This document shows positions 1-12,101 of a stretch of DNA of 64,000 nucleotides, piece by piece. The notes under the pieces were generated by a model that was given only the letters and a program-made list of their open reading frames with translations, ran no database searches and was not told where the DNA came from. The position numbers and the translations under genes are program-made. Position 1 is the first letter of the stretch. The number at the start of each line of letters is the position of its first letter. This DNA comes from Coffea arabica (taxonomy: Eukaryota; Streptophyta; Magnoliopsida; Gentianales; Rubiaceae), in NCBI RefSeq assembly GCF_036785885.1, contig NC_092312.1, positions 24,942,001 through 25,006,000 of the forward strand, given 5' to 3'.

Positions 1-689
1 TCCCTGATTGTAGTGCTTATGATTGTTTAATTAATTGATTGTCTTGGATCCGGATAATTAGTTAATTTAATAATCTATCGTCAATTAGGGTGTTAAATCC
101 GTAATTGTTTAATTGCTCTAAAATAGTGACAACTGGCATGATTAGATTTGTGTCAGGGGAATACGCGGGCTAATCTAAAATAACCCTGGTAGTGCGTTAT
201 TTGGTTAGAATAGGGTTCCTCTAATACGTAAGGCAATTGGGAAATTAAATTCTACGGGCGTACCTAGGATTATTTCTCAATTAGAGCAGTGATTAACGGG
301 CGTACCTTGATCACCGACACAGTAAGGAGGGGTTGATTGCCATCGCTTGTTTGGTAGTTATAACCTATTTATTGATAAATAATTGGAATTGCCTTTGTTT
401 CGATGATCAATTAGGTGCACCATTGCTGAAGTTATTTCTTGACTAGATTCTTAATTATCACTCATTTGATTTTAGTAATTTGTTATTTAATTTTTAGTAG
501 TTTCTTAGATTTTATTTGAACTTCTTTTATTGTCACCTTCTGCACAAAAACACCCCCTTTGTTACTGTGAACTTGAAAAGAAACAATTACTCCCAGTCCC
601 TGTGGATTCGACCCTGCTTACCACTATCTACAGAAATTAACTTTAGTTTGAGCAGGTTTTATTATTGCACAGGTTTCGACAACCTGTCA
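1..689 (+). repeat. LTR-like retrotransposon fragment (left part outside window)
   Basis: This AT-rich stretch ends with a phrase common near the 3' end of plant Ty3/gypsy LTRs: a 'tccctgtggattcgaccct' motif at about 597-615, then a short inverted motif and a TGTCA end at 685-689. Just after it, the sequence becomes homologous to the block at 53142, so 689 is a plausible insertion edge. The left end lies outside the window. No coding region is supported; a 64-codon frame at 516-710 crosses the LTR end and is chance. Confidence 0.4.
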
Positions 690-694
690 GAGCT

Positions 695-2480
695 TGTAAA
701 TATAGAGTAATGCCCATGGAAGAGGAACTGTTCCTGCTAGTTCATAGTCAAAATTTGATTAAAAAAAAATGTAAGGTCCAAATTTTATTTTGTACCTCAA
801 TTTTTCACCATTATATATGAAACTCATAAAATTTTGTTATATAATTATATATTATTAAAAATAAATAATATCGTGTGAAATTAAAATTACACCGTATATA
901 TTTTGCACAAAATTACCTCCAACGATTTTTTTTGATAATCGTTCGGCCCTTGTCCAATGCCCATTCATTTGATAATCGCATTCTTCTTTCCTTTTTTAAT
1001 ATTGACATTGATTGACACTAAGATATCAGACACCCCGAATGTGACCATTCTTGTCCTTTCGCAGAATCTTAGAACCGGTCCATACTAAATTATTGTCCCC
1101 CTGCCGAATTTTGGGAATTGGGACCAGTCTTTCTTGTGAGTTCCGCCTTTTGTTAAATTACTCAGGCAACTTGTTCTCCATTGTCACGTCTCTCATTTAA
1201 TTTTTCTTTTATATCTTCTAGAGTAGTAGATATAATTTTTAATTATAATTATTTTAAATGTAATTGTCTTGATATCCAGCCATCATTCGTACGAGGATTT
1301 GCGGTTGTTAGCCATCATCCATCACGATGTTGAAGGATGGTGGAGGACATTGAGGAGTAGAGAAAATTGGGTTCCATGGATTAAATATTCCTCAGGGTGC
1401 CTTTCAAAAAAACAATATTGTAATATTGTATTTTAAAAGCTTTACTAATACAATATGTATTTTAGAGTGTTTTATAATTTAAACCTTTTTCAGTTACTTT
1501 TTAAGATTTAATTAAAATGTTTTTGTCAATATTTTTAAATTCGAACCAATAAGTGAACCAGTCAAATGTCCAGATCACGATTCAATTGATCTTTACAATT
1601 CAACCTCGATTCAAGGACTTTAATATATCCAAAACAAAAAAGAAAAATTCAAAAGCTCACATAAAGTGGAGAGAAGAATATTTAGAATTTTCTGAGAGAG
1701 CCCTCGAACGGACTTAAAGACTGCTGGTGTAGATAATACGAGAGATACCACCCCATGTTTAACTTTTTGGTTAGGGGCCATTTGTAACAAAAAAAAAAGG
1801 AGGTTTAGAATGTCCAGGCAGCTCCCAATTCTTCACACCAATCATCTTCTTCATTTTTAGGTGCGGCCAAAACATCAAGAAGCTTGACCATAGGAAGTCG
1901 CCATCATCATCATTGATGAATACCAGATGCATACCACCGTATCTTGAACAAAGTTCACCACAAGGCATCGCCTTTGTCATTTAAACTATTTCTAGAAATG
2001 GAAATTAAAAACAATCAATTTAAAAAAAAAGTCGTTGAAGAATGTCTACAAATAAGAGGCCAATCATCACCATTTAATGATTTAACGCACATTATCATTT
2101 TCTAAATTAACTAAAATCAAACTATTTCTACAAAACCCAACAAACGTTGTTTCTTTTCATCCCACAAAAGACAAAAAAAGATGAAAATCAAGCACTAAGA
2201 AAAATCATAAGAATATATATATATATTTATTTATTTATTTATATTAGGACGGGTGCTTTTAGGAGAGGCGGTGTTCATGGGGCAAGGGGTAATTTTAACG
2301 GTGGGTGCTTTTAGGAGAGCCATAGGACGGGCGAGTATACACCGCACCAATTCCGCGCCCTGTCCCTCGCCTTATATATATATATATTATAATTATAGAT
2401 ATATCATATTTAATATTATTAATTATAATAATTATATTATTAGTTATAGATATCAAATTATGTACATTTAATATAATTAG
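695..2480. repeat. Third partial copy of the P450-flanking non-coding block
   Basis: Segments here match the upstream non-coding blocks of both P450 genes: about 695-1440 matches 53142-53725 (and 13565-13980), 1395-1850 matches 53905-54345, and 1860-2215 matches 16800-17160 and 54735-55140. The AT-rich part at 2385-2480 matches 17150-17270. A GC-richer piece at about 2245-2375 interrupts it, with the phrase 'ggtgcttttaggaga' occurring twice. No P450 exon follows; the block is cut by the gag fragment at about 2490. Small open frames in it are not conserved between copies. Confidence 0.65.
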
Positions 2481-2485
2481 TATTA

Positions 2486-4027
2486 TCAGTCATACATTGT
2501 TTTTAGCCAAAAGAGTAAAAAATTAAAGAATGTTTTTGGATAGGATATTATTTGAAATATTTTCCTTTTGTCATTAATCAAACTCTCTTGTTTTTCCTTT
2601 TTTTCTTCTCTCTTAAGCCCAACATTAGAAGAGCCATCATATTGTTTACCACTTCGGAGAATAATTTGTCTTGCAATGCTCCTTTGGATTGACTTGGGTT
2701 TTGTTTGATAACTCCCCTTGGTTTCTAGGTTCACGGTGTTGATAATTTGGCCGAGTTGGACTTCGACATTTTTATACGTTGAGGTTAATTGGTCCATTCT
2801 TTTCTCTAGTCTTTCAAATCTCTCCAAGGTTGTTTTAGCTAATCTATCCATATTACTAATTGTAGTATTAGCTAATTTTGTAATGGCCATCTCCTATGAG
2901 GGTTTGGATTCAATAGGTGCTTGTTTTGATTGAAAATCCGGTGGATTGGTTGGTCATTGTTAATTTTCATGGTCTCTCCACTCGAAATTTGGATGATTTC
3001 TCCATCCATAATTGTAAGTGTTGGAATAAGGATTGTTTTGATTCGGTCAGTTGATACACTTCATATATTGTACCTGTGCAATAGTAACACAATTAGTACT
3101 TTCATGATTTTTTTCCAAAAAGAGTACAACACGCTACATTACCATTAGACGTTGGATCAACCTCACCTTATCTATTTAGCACTTTCATCACATTGTCCAT
3201 TTTTGTACTTAACATGTTTAAAACGTTCAACTCATTCATTCCTGCATGTCTTTTAGTATTACCTCTATCGTTAGTTCATTGGTAGTTATTGGCCGCCATT
3301 TCTTCAATTAATTGTTGAGACTCATTGGCCGACTTTCCCATAAGTGCTCCACTGTAGCAGCATCACTATGAGTTTTCATAGGATATATTAAACCATTATA
3401 GAAAATTTGTACAATTAGCTACTCGAGAAGTCCATGATGTGAACATTTCCATTACAACTCTTTGTACCTCTCCCAAGGCTCATATGATGATTCACCATCC
3501 TACTGACCAAAACTTGATATGTCCATGCGTAGTTTAGCAGTTCTTCTAGGTGAAAAGTATTTATTCAAGAAAGCCTTCGATAAATCGGCCCAAGTAGTGA
3601 AAGTGTTTGGTGCATGTGAATTAAGCCACACCTTAGCATTATTTCTTAAAGAGAAAAGAAACAATCGAAACTTTATAGCATCTTCACTAACTCCATTAAA
3701 CTTGATTGTGTCACAAATCTCCACAAAATTAGCTAAATGACCATTTAGATCATTCGTTGTAGTGCCTCCAAATTGTTCTTGTCAGAGAATTTGAATCAAT
3801 GCTGACTTAATCTCAAAGTTATTTGCATTGACTGCCGGTCGTGCAATAATTGTTTGAGATCCTTCCGTATATGGCAAAGCAAAATCTCTTAAGACTTGTT
3901 GATTGCGATTTGTGTGTTCCTCTGCCATTTCTTCTAAATGGAGCAATTCAATTACAATTTCACCTTCACTCTCCACTTCTTGTTGTTGAGCTTTCCGTCA
4001 TGCCAAACGCCTTCTCCTATTTGCCAT
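2486..4027 (-). pseudogene. Ty3/gypsy gag pseudogene (Athila-like)
   Basis: Read on the minus strand, an ATG at 4027 opens a gag-like frame with an in-frame TGA at 3998-4000. Three recognisable pieces follow. 3976-3782 resembles the N-terminal gag segment of Athila-type elements ('NNFEIKSALIQIL'). 3724-3500 carries the capsid-like pattern with 'AKVWLNSHAPNTFTTW' and 'FLNKYFSPRRTAKLR'. 2890-2486 carries the later segment with 'VEVQLGQIINTVN' and 'ARQIILRSGKQYD'. The pieces are separated by frame breaks and stops, so no full gag can be made. Protease, RT and integrase are absent. The left edge near 2490 is shared with the copy at 63726-64000. Confidence 0.75.
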
Positions 4028-5339
4028 TTTCTCAATTTTAGGATTAAATGGTAGTATGTTACGGAGAGATCGGTGCATGCACTACAAAACATCAAAGTTC
4101 AGACGAGTTAGTACAAATTCTACTACTTAATATAAAGTAGTAAATTGGCACCGTTTATACAAGGAAAATTAAAACTGTGTAAGAATCGAAGATAACCTAA
4201 GAGGGGGTGAATAAGGTTGATTAAAAACCTAATTAACTTATGGGCACTTTTTGCTCAATATGAAATTTACCCTCTTTTCTAAGTGATCACACAAAGAATC
4301 AATTAATGAATGAACAAGATCGCTTGAGAGAAGTAAAAGAAATAAGCAATGTAAAGATCACAAACGTAACAATAAGTAAATAAAAAGGAAAGAATTGCAA
4401 ACCAATTAACTACCCAACTCCTCTTGAACTTGTAGATTAATTCAAATTGATGAATTACAATCACTCTTGTGTATAAAGGAAGGTTCACCTCCTTCTTACC
4501 CCAAACTCCACTCGGTCAAGTTAGGAAGTTTTACTATCCCTCAGGATAACCCTCGTAGAGCTACACTCAGGAAGTATTCACTCACAAATGAAAAGCTTAC
4601 AATGAACCTCACACCACTAAGACTACAAATCTTCCTTGGAGAGTATTTTCTCACTAAAATCACTCTAGATCTTTTGTATCTTCAGTGTGCAAAAGTTATT
4701 TGAAGTTTCTGACCATGCTCCATTTATAGGAGACCAAGAAAGTGCTTCATTAATGCTTCCAACGGATAGAAAGTAGCTGAAGAGTCAACTAGCCGTTGGA
4801 GTATCGGACGTCCGGTAGTCTGGTTTCTTGCGTCCGACAGTAGGTAGTGAGTTTGAAAAATCTTCTTCAATTCTATCGGACGTCCGGTGCTTGCATCCGA
4901 AAGTAGACAATGAGTTAGAAGGAATATCTCAATTCTATCGGACGTCTGGTATTGTCTTTGTGAGCGTCCGACAGCTTTCGTCGAATTTGAACGATCCTAT
5001 CGGACGTTCGATACTTGCGTTCGATCGAGGTTAGTGAGTCAAGGGAAATGTTTTATTTTCTTCGGACGTCCGATGGTGGAGTTCTTCATGCGTCTGAAGT
5101 TGCGCAATGATTATCGGACGTTCGATCCAAGCGTCCAACAGTTTTCAGCAGTCTTTGTCCCTTTCAATTGCACTTGATCTTTGAATCTGATTTGCTTTAT
5201 AACTGAAAATATTTCTTGAAGAGATATTAGTATTATCCATTGTTTTGTAAATATAAAAAACTAGGGACCAAGGTCAACAAACTGAAACAGGTTTAGATTA
5301 ATAAAGCTTGTTTTTGCCCTAATATTATTTGAAATCCCC
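4028..5339. repeat. Retroelement-derived non-coding DNA with spaced TCGGACGTCCG motifs
   Basis: No gene is supported. From 4803 to about 5135 a near-palindrome, TCGGACGTCCG and one-base variants, recurs six times (near 4804, 4878, 4936, 4998, 5060 and 5114), 54-74 bases apart. Most are preceded by 'tat' or 'ttc' and many are followed by a partner half such as 'gcgtccgacag'. This kind of array is known to me from untranslated or LTR regions of plant LTR retrotransposons; the assignment is inference. The surrounding sequence has no recognised domain. Confidence 0.45.
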
Positions 5340-6200
5340 GACAACGAGCCAAAAACTTGATGTGATCTAAGCTTTCAAGTTAAATTCTCCCAATTATCAA
5401 TCAATTTTTGCCTTTATACTCTGATTTTTTGCAAGTATACGGATCGTGTATTGAGTATAGTGATAATTAAGGATCGATCCCCCAAGGACTTGATTAAATA
5501 CTATGGCTTTTTAACTTGCTTTATTATTTAAACACTGATTAAGTAAATAAACAAGAAATATAAAGGATTAAGCGGCACAACCGGCCATAAAAAGTAACAT
5601 AAAATCGACCGTAAGTTGGTACAACCAACCATGTAGGCAGTAGAGAACAAGAGTTAAATCAAAAGCAAAGAACAAGTTAGATTAAGTTAGCTTAAGATTC
5701 AAATAAAGAGAAATCCTAAGGATTAGGATCCCTTATAACTCAAAACAAGTGCTTAACTTGGATGATTAGGGTTATTGATTTGTGGCTTGTTAAGGAAGTA
5801 ATTTTCACAATTGTTTGTATATTGCTTTCACAAATAAACAAACATACTTATACTAAATCTTCACCTATTGACATGATGAATTAATTTAGCACAAGTTCAT
5901 GAAACTCAAAAAAAATTGCAAGCTTGAATTCACTTAGATGCACCTTCTACTAACGTGAAAATGCAAACTAAGGTTCATATATCACGAACTACACCTGCAA
6001 GGCAATTTCATGCAAAAACACATGATTGGATGATTTATAGTTTGTGATCAATAACCGTAAATGCGAGATTCAAATAAATGAACAACCAAGTTCACAAATC
6101 ACCCTTGAATAAACTCAAGTGAACACAAGCTAAGAAGCTATATACTCATCTTTCTCCTTAGGAAGAAAGAGTTTAACTACTCATATGTATTAAACACACA
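5340..6200 (-). repeat. LTR-like fragment, minus orientation
   Basis: The phrase 'gcaagtatacggatcg' followed by 'ggatcgatcccccaagga' at about 5432-5486 has the same organisation as 34722-34772 inside the solo LTR at 34652-36640, and both continue with matching AT-rich text and 'accgacc/accggcc' phrases. It is therefore probably a decayed member of the same LTR family in the same orientation. No TG/CA ends or target duplication could be fixed. Confidence 0.4.
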
Positions 6201-7128
6201 AAACTTCATGTTGGTATATTAAATCAAGACTCAAATTTAGAAATTTTCATATTATTATTCAGTAGTATTTTAGTCATGTTAAGATCTTTGTAATTCTATT
6301 TGATTCAAATTATGATAGCTTTATTGTTTAGGAATTAATATTTTATTAGAAAATTTCTTGTAGTCATAGGGCTTGTTTGCTAAGTCTTCTAATCTATACA
6401 TAGGGAATGTTAATATTATTTTCAGTTGAGAAGAATGAAATTTGAGAGCCTTGTTATTATGGTGTGTGATTAATATATTATTATTGATATTTATACTTTT
6501 TCTCCTACACATATACCTGCATGTGTGTAAATTGTCTCCCCATCTATATTAGTTTCATTAAATGTTTCTCCTATGACTTTTTGGTGAAATTTTTTGAGTT
6601 TTACACTTCATGAACAATAATGTTTAACTGTAATTGTCTTGCTTGTCTGGAAGACCAATATCCAAAAGGAGTAGTTGTTCCTAGTCAATAAAAACACAAA
6701 AAATGGGAAGAAACAAAAAATTGCTCTAGCTTAAGTCCAAAGAGGTTAATAGGAATGGAGTCTGTAGCTGTCCAATATATATCACAAGTTTTACATTTTT
6801 TTACTAATGCAACTTCACGAGAGGCAAAAAGGGTACAAATGAAACAAAATTAATATCTCACTTCTTAAAAGACTTTCTTAATGGTACTTTCTCTGACATT
6901 GGCTGAATTTGCTATCAAAACTTTAAGTTCAGGGGAAGTTAGTGCTATTTTCAAAACCTTAGGAAAGGTGAATGCAACTATCAAAAACCTCAAGAGAGGT
7001 TTCTACAGTTATCCCATATGTACTTTAGCACATGCTTCCAAGTTAGATATTTTGGGACGGACTGGTCCCAAAGTTCTGCAAAACAAGGAACGCACAGAAT
7101 GGACTAGTCCCAAATTTCCATGGACGGA
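6201..7128. repeat. Non-coding dispersed repeat
   Basis: 6201-6780 shows nothing recognisable. About 6800-7040 is clearly homologous to 45715-45920 (shared text around 'gaggcaaaaagggtacaaatgaaac' and its relatives), with many differences and no conserved frame. The tail at 7051-7128 matches 15622-15700 and 47318-47410 and begins with an inverted repeat: TTTGGGAC at 7051-7058 and GTCCCAAA at 7065-7072. The open frame at 6881-7141 is not preserved in the 45.7-kb copy, so it is not called a gene. Confidence 0.5.
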
Positions 7129-7454
7129 TGTCAAGTTCTAGAATTTAATTTTCCTAATTAGGTCTGGAATTAGAGGAGGTGGAGAAAGAAATGGAGTAAG
7201 AGACGAAGAGAAAGAGAAGAAGAAGAAAGCATAACAGAATAGAGAGAGAAAGTAATTTTTGTATTAAGTTCCGTAACCATTTTTCTGTTACAAGGGAGGG
7301 TTATTTATGCAATTATTCATAACTAACTGCAGTAAGGAAATAACTATCAGCTTAAATCTAACGATGTAGTATTCAAGTAAGCTAATCCTCTTTGACCCAA
7401 ATGCATATCTTCTTGAATAAAACGACATCCTCTTAATTTGAGAAGTTCTTGACA
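7129..7454 (-). repeat. 3' LTR of the chromovirus
   Basis: 326 bases. The plus strand starts TGTCAAGTTCT and ends AGTTCTTGACA, so the termini form the expected TG...CA with a short inverted repeat (TGTCAAG...CTTGACA). The first ~95 bases match the start of the second LTR at 12102. Immediately inside lies a pyrimidine tract that reads as a polypurine tract on the minus strand. Confidence 0.85.
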
Positions 7455-7472
7455 ATCCCTTCCCCTTAAAAG
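7455..7472 (-). other. Polypurine tract
   Basis: The minus strand reads AAGGGGAAGGGAT directly before the TG of the 3' LTR. This is the usual place for the plus-strand primer of an LTR retrotransposon. Confidence 0.6.
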
Positions 7473-7504
7473 AAGCTTGTCCTCAACCTTAGATTTCTAG
7501 AAAT

Positions 7505-8880
7505 TGTTTGTCAATGAAGCTCCTATTCTCCCAAGATGATTCTAACTCTGGCAAATCACTCCACTTCACCAAGTAATGCATAATTGGATGCAAATTTCAC
7601 ATGATAACCCGCCTTTTAAGAACCTTCTCAGGTTTCAAAAAACAATGATCTGCTACATCCAGTTCTGGCAGAGTAGATGCAATAGTTTGAGTAATCCCAA
7701 CCTTCATTTTCAGTAAAGAAACATGGAATACTGGATAGATCGAGCTCCCTCTAGCAATTTTAGTTTGTAGGCTACTGCTCCCATTTTCGCAATAACTTGG
7801 AAAGGCCCAAAATAGTTAGCGGTCAACTTCAGATTCCTACGAATGACTACTGTCTGCTGCCTATAAGATTGTAACATGAGGAACACCCAATCACTTTCCT
7901 GAAAAACTCTTTCAGTCATGTGTTTGTCAGCGAAATGTTTCATACGATTTTGAGCTTTGGCTAGGTTCTCCTTGATGAGGGATATAACTTGGAACCTTTC
8001 CTGTACCATGTTAGTTGTAGCAGGTATGATACTCTAATCGAAAGGTCCCAGAGGTATATGGTTTGGTTTGTACCCATATAATGCTTCAAATGGCGTTACC
8101 TACAAGCTTGTATGGAAATTAGTGTTGTACCAAAGTTAAGCTGTAAGTAACCAACTAGTCTAGTGTGAAGGATGTTTACTGCACATACACCTGAGATAAT
8201 TCTCTAGGCACTGGTTCACCCTTTCACTTTGACTATTAGACAGAGGATGATAGGATAAACTGTAATGTAGATTTATTCCTAGCATGCTAAACAACTCCTG
8301 CCAAAATCTGTTAATGAAGATTCTGTCTCAGTCAGAAATTATTGATTCTGGCAGACATGTAATTTATATACATTGTCAGGAAAAACCTAAGCTATTTGTT
8401 GTGCTGAATATGGATGATTGAGCTTAATGAAATGATTGAACTTGGTTAACCGATCCACCACTACTAAAATAGTATCAAATCTATGAGATAGAGGAAGTTG
8501 TTCAATAAAATCCATGGACAGGTATGACCAGGCCTGTTGGGGTATTGGTATAGGTTGTAGCAGTCTGGGGTAAAGGACATTTTCATGTTTGCTTCTCTGG
8601 CAAACATCACAAGATCTGACATACCAAATGATGTCTCTCTTAATCCCAAGCTAGTAGAATAGAGTTTGTACCCTATATAAGCACCTCCTCTGACCAGAAT
8701 GTCCCCAATAGCTGAATCATGTAGAGCTCTAATTAAGTTGATTTTGACATTATTAGTAGATCCCACATACCTTTGAACTTTAGCACCCCATTTTCCAGAT
8801 GATAATCTGAAATTGCATTCGGATCTAACAGGAACTCAGATATTTTCTATTGAGCTTCTGCATCCCCATCATAGCTCTCA
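7505..8880 (-). pseudogene. Integrase with chromodomain (broken)
   Basis: Read right to left: 8766-8464 contains remnants of the zinc-binding region ('LIRALHDSAIG') and, after a frame change, the start of the catalytic core. The core continues in fragments to about 8020. 8009-7710 is a clear integrase C-terminal segment ('AKAQNRMKHFADKHM', 'ANYFGPFQVIAKMGAVAYKL'). 7680-7505 has a chromodomain signature ('LKPEKVLKRRV', then 'LVKWSDLPELESSWE'), interrupted by a TGA. At least three frame breaks are visible. In intact relatives this protein inserts the cDNA and the chromodomain steers it to heterochromatin; this copy cannot do so. Confidence 0.8.
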
Positions 8881-8888
8881 AGCAACTC

Positions 8889-10360
8889 TTACATCCAAGC
8901 TGGTTGTACTACGGAAATGGCACATATCTGATGTACAACTGCATTACTGTCACTAGTTCCCTCTACCCTTCTCCTAGAAAGAGCATCAGCCACTCCATTG
9001 TCTGAACCCCTCTTGTACTGTATCTTATAATCTAAGCCTAACAATTTGGTGAGCCATTTGTGTTGTAATGGATTTGTAAGCGTCTGTTCCAATAGGTGTT
9101 TGAGGGCTTGGTGATCTGTCCTAATGACAAAGTGATGGCCAACCAAGTAGTGCTTCCATTTGGTTACAGCCAGTACTAAAGCAAATAGCTCCTTTTCATA
9201 TACTGATAGTCCCAGGTTCTGGGTTGATAGGGCCTTGCTAAGGAAGGCTACAAGATGTCCTTGATGCATCAATACTGCCCCAATGCCTACTTCACATGCA
9301 TCAATTTCTGTTACAAAACGAAGTTCAAAGTTTGGCATGCTCAATACTGGTGCAGTAGTCATAGCTTTTTTGAGATCTTCAGAAGCTATTTGAGCATTAT
9401 GGTTCCATACAAACCTCTCTTTATTTAATAGTTGAGTTAGAGGCTTACAGCTCACCCCATAGCCCTTAATGAATCGTTTGTAATATCCATTTAACCCCAA
9501 AAATCCTCTCAATTCTTTGACTGTACTGGGAATAGGCCAGGTTTTTATACATTCTATCTTAGTTGAATCCATACTTACTCCAGCTTTAGAGATCACATGT
9601 CCTCGGTATTTTATTGAAGTCTGAGCAAATGAGCATTTGGATCTCTTACAGTATAGTTGGTTATCAGCCAAAACTCTTAGCACAGTTTGCAAGTGTTGTG
9701 CATGCAACTCCAAAGTTGGACTTCAAATCAGGATATCATCAAAATTAACACAAATTTCCTCAAATATGGCTGAAATATCCTATTCACCAAAGCTTGGAAA
9801 GTAGCTAGAGCATTTATCAATCCAAAGGGCATCACCAAGAATTCAAAATGGCCGTGATGTGTTTGAAAGGCAGTCTTAGGGGTGTCAACCGCTTTAACCA
9901 CTAGTTGGTGATAACTAGCTCTAAGTTCTAGTTTGGATATGTACTTTGTGCCATGCAACTCATCTAGTAATTCATTTATGTTTAGGATGGGGAACCTATC
10001 CTTTACAGTTAACTCATTCAGCTTCCTGCAATCTATGCACAACCTCCAAGAATTGTCCTTCTTTTTAACTAGCAGTATAGGGGAAGCAAAAGGACTAGTG
10101 CTATGTATAATAATCCTATTTGAGAGCATGTCAGTAACCTATTTTTTAATTTCTATTTTTTGGGAATGGGGGCACCTGTGTGGTTTGAGCTTGAACGGCT
10201 CAGCTCCTGGTTTAAGAATGATCTGGTGGTCCAGCTCTCTTTCTGGAGATAGCCCCTTTGGAGTAGCAAACACTTGGGGTATTGTTGCAGGACTCTTTCT
10301 ATTGTTTCTGGGAGACTCTCCTCTTGATTCCCTTTTAGTTTTGCCTGCAAGGCTACACAA
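8889..10360 (-). pseudogene. Reverse transcriptase and RNase H (broken)
   Basis: Three open pieces. 10360-10139 holds the segment leading into RT ('KGLSPERELDHQIILKPGAE') and ends in an in-frame TAG. 10129-9728, in the same frame, holds the RT fingers and palm ('[20 protein letters not shown]', '[14 protein letters not shown]'). The metal-binding FDD motif near 9745 is read only after a frameshift. 9713-8889 holds the RT thumb and RNase H ('LRGFLGLNGYYKRFI', 'TEIDACEVGIGAVL', 'YEKELFALVLAV', 'IRTDHQALKHLL', 'GVADALSRR'). The catalytic pattern is typical of Ty3/gypsy, but the stop and frameshift make it non-functional. Confidence 0.9.
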
Positions 10361-10512
10361 CTTCTCTACTTTTCCTGTATAAATGATCTGAGGTCCTTGC
10401 CTCTCACCAGCTCTATTGCAGGTTGGTTTATGAAGCCTTAAAGGTGCAGTAAATCTCCCCTGCTGCTAAGAGCAATGTTGAGAGTATGGAAGTTGGATGT
10501 GATAGGATTGAA

Positions 10513-10765
10513 TTAACACATCCAGTCTACTCCAAGGATGATATCCCATCCTCCCAGCTCCATTATCTTTAGATCAAACTGGAATTGGTATTCTTGTATT
10601 AACCAGGCCATGTTGGGATAGATTGCTCCACTAGTTATGTTAGTCCCATCTGCCAGGATCACAATCAAAAGAATTAACTGCTTGACGGGACAAAAGCAAC
10701 AGGTTGACAATCCTATGACGAATGAAGCTATCAAAGCTTCCTGTATCTACCAAAATCTTGACTGG
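10513..10765 (-). pseudogene. Retropepsin-type protease remnant
   Basis: The minus strand reads 'KILVDTGSFDSFI', with the D-T-G-S active-site motif at plus positions 10736-10747. The segment continues after a frame change to 'GGWDIILGVDWM' near 10513-10545, the usual end of the gypsy protease. It lies between the zinc knuckle and the RT as expected. Confidence 0.8.
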
Positions 10766-10939
10766 CAAACCTCCTAGATCACCTATCAACATTATTGACT
10801 TTCTCTTTATGGCTCTAGATAAGGCATTTTAGGATACCTCGGCAAGTTCACCCACTCTACCTGTGTGTTCATCTTGCTCCCTTTCTGCATCCTCAAAGTT
10901 GGTTCTTCTTCCTCATTAATGCCTATGTAGTTCAAACTC

Positions 10940-11975
10940 CTGGTTTACACTGATGGCCAACTCCAAACTTCTTCCCACATTTGTAACACAAGTTATGTTT
11001 GCGCCTATACTATATTTCCTCAACTGAAATTTTACTGAACTCTCTGTGTGCAGAATCAATTTTCTTGGAAGTTGGAGCAGTTACGTTAAGTCTTTATGAG
11101 CTAGGATGGCTCTGACCACTTGCATGATTCTTATACATCCCAAATATAGGCTCTAATGCAATCTTCCCAGAAGACTTAGATTGTTTGGACTGAATTTCCA
11201 AGAAGCATTCTTGCAACTTAGCAACTTCAAAGGCTTTTAATAGTGTCTGTGGTTTGAACATCTTTACCATGGGTTTGATCTCATCTTTTAAGCCACTGAT
11301 AAAATTGGAAATAAAATATGACTTGTCAAATTGTGGATTCCTGGTTAACATCAAAGTCTTTAGTTCTTCAAATTTTTCCTCATACTCCTCAACTGTCCCT
11401 CTCTGTTGCAATTTATTAAACTCCTCCGCTATATCAAGGGACCCTTTTCCAGAAAACCTCTCACATAACAATTCACTGAATTCCCCCCAAGATAACCGAG
11501 GCCTTGCTCTCTTCACCCCTTGAAATCAATTGTCAGCTTTTCCTTCCAAAAACATTTCAACCATATCTATTTTCTAATTCTCTAGTATTTGATAATTCAA
11601 GAAATATTTCTGACATTTTGTTAACCATTCCCTAGGGTTACTCGAGGAGAACATTGGCAACTCTATTCTAGGCAAATTGGGTACAAATGGTTTACCTCTT
11701 GGTTCATGTTGGGATCCTGGCACCCCATTTGGAGTCATCAATTTCAAATGTACTAGTGGAGTTGGTAGAATTGGTTCTAATGCTCTTACGTCATTGTCCT
11801 GAAGCCCCTTTTCCTTCATCATCACCTTTAATAGGGTGTTGAACTTTTGCTCCATCTTGTTGAACTTCTGATCTAGATTGCCCACAATTGCCTCCAATCT
11901 AGAGTTATTGTGTTCCATCTCATTGTGGAACTTCTGCTGCAACTCATTCTAACAAGTAGCTTGAAATGTGGCCAT
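10940..11975 (-). pseudogene. gag with CCHC zinc knuckle (broken)
   Basis: The frame opens with an ATG at 11975 and soon meets a TAG. Open pieces at 11942-11574 (coiled-coil-like start, then 'IELPMFSSSNPREWLTKCQKYF') and 11516-11094 ('LSWGEFSELLCERF', 'VEEYEEKFEELKTLM', 'FISGLKDEIKPMV') are in the same frame, separated by a TAG and a TGA. The zinc knuckle 'LCYKCGKKFGVGHQCK' lies at about 10943-10992 in another frame. Several stops look like C-to-T decay of CAG or TGG codons, typical of methylated, silenced elements. Confidence 0.85.
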
Positions 11976-12087
11976 GGATTACACTATCTCTTGGGGTCTA
12001 CTTTCTTATTTCTTGAGTTGATCTTCCGGAGACCGATATCGAGTATTCTTTGCCATGGTCGATATCACCAGCAGCCAAGGATCGATA

Positions 12088-12099
12088 GCTCTGATACCA
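12088..12099 (-). other. Primer-binding site for initiator tRNA-Met
   Basis: The minus strand reads TGGTATCAGAGC, complementary to the 3' end of plant initiator methionine tRNA, two bases inside the LTR end. This fixes the element's orientation and the inner edge of the 5' LTR. Confidence 0.9.
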
Positions 12100-12101
12100 A
12101 A

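Noticed and set aside
6881..7141. 86-codon frame before the chromovirus LTR
   Set aside because: The homologous sequence at 45711-45925 does not keep the frame, and the frame runs into the LTR.
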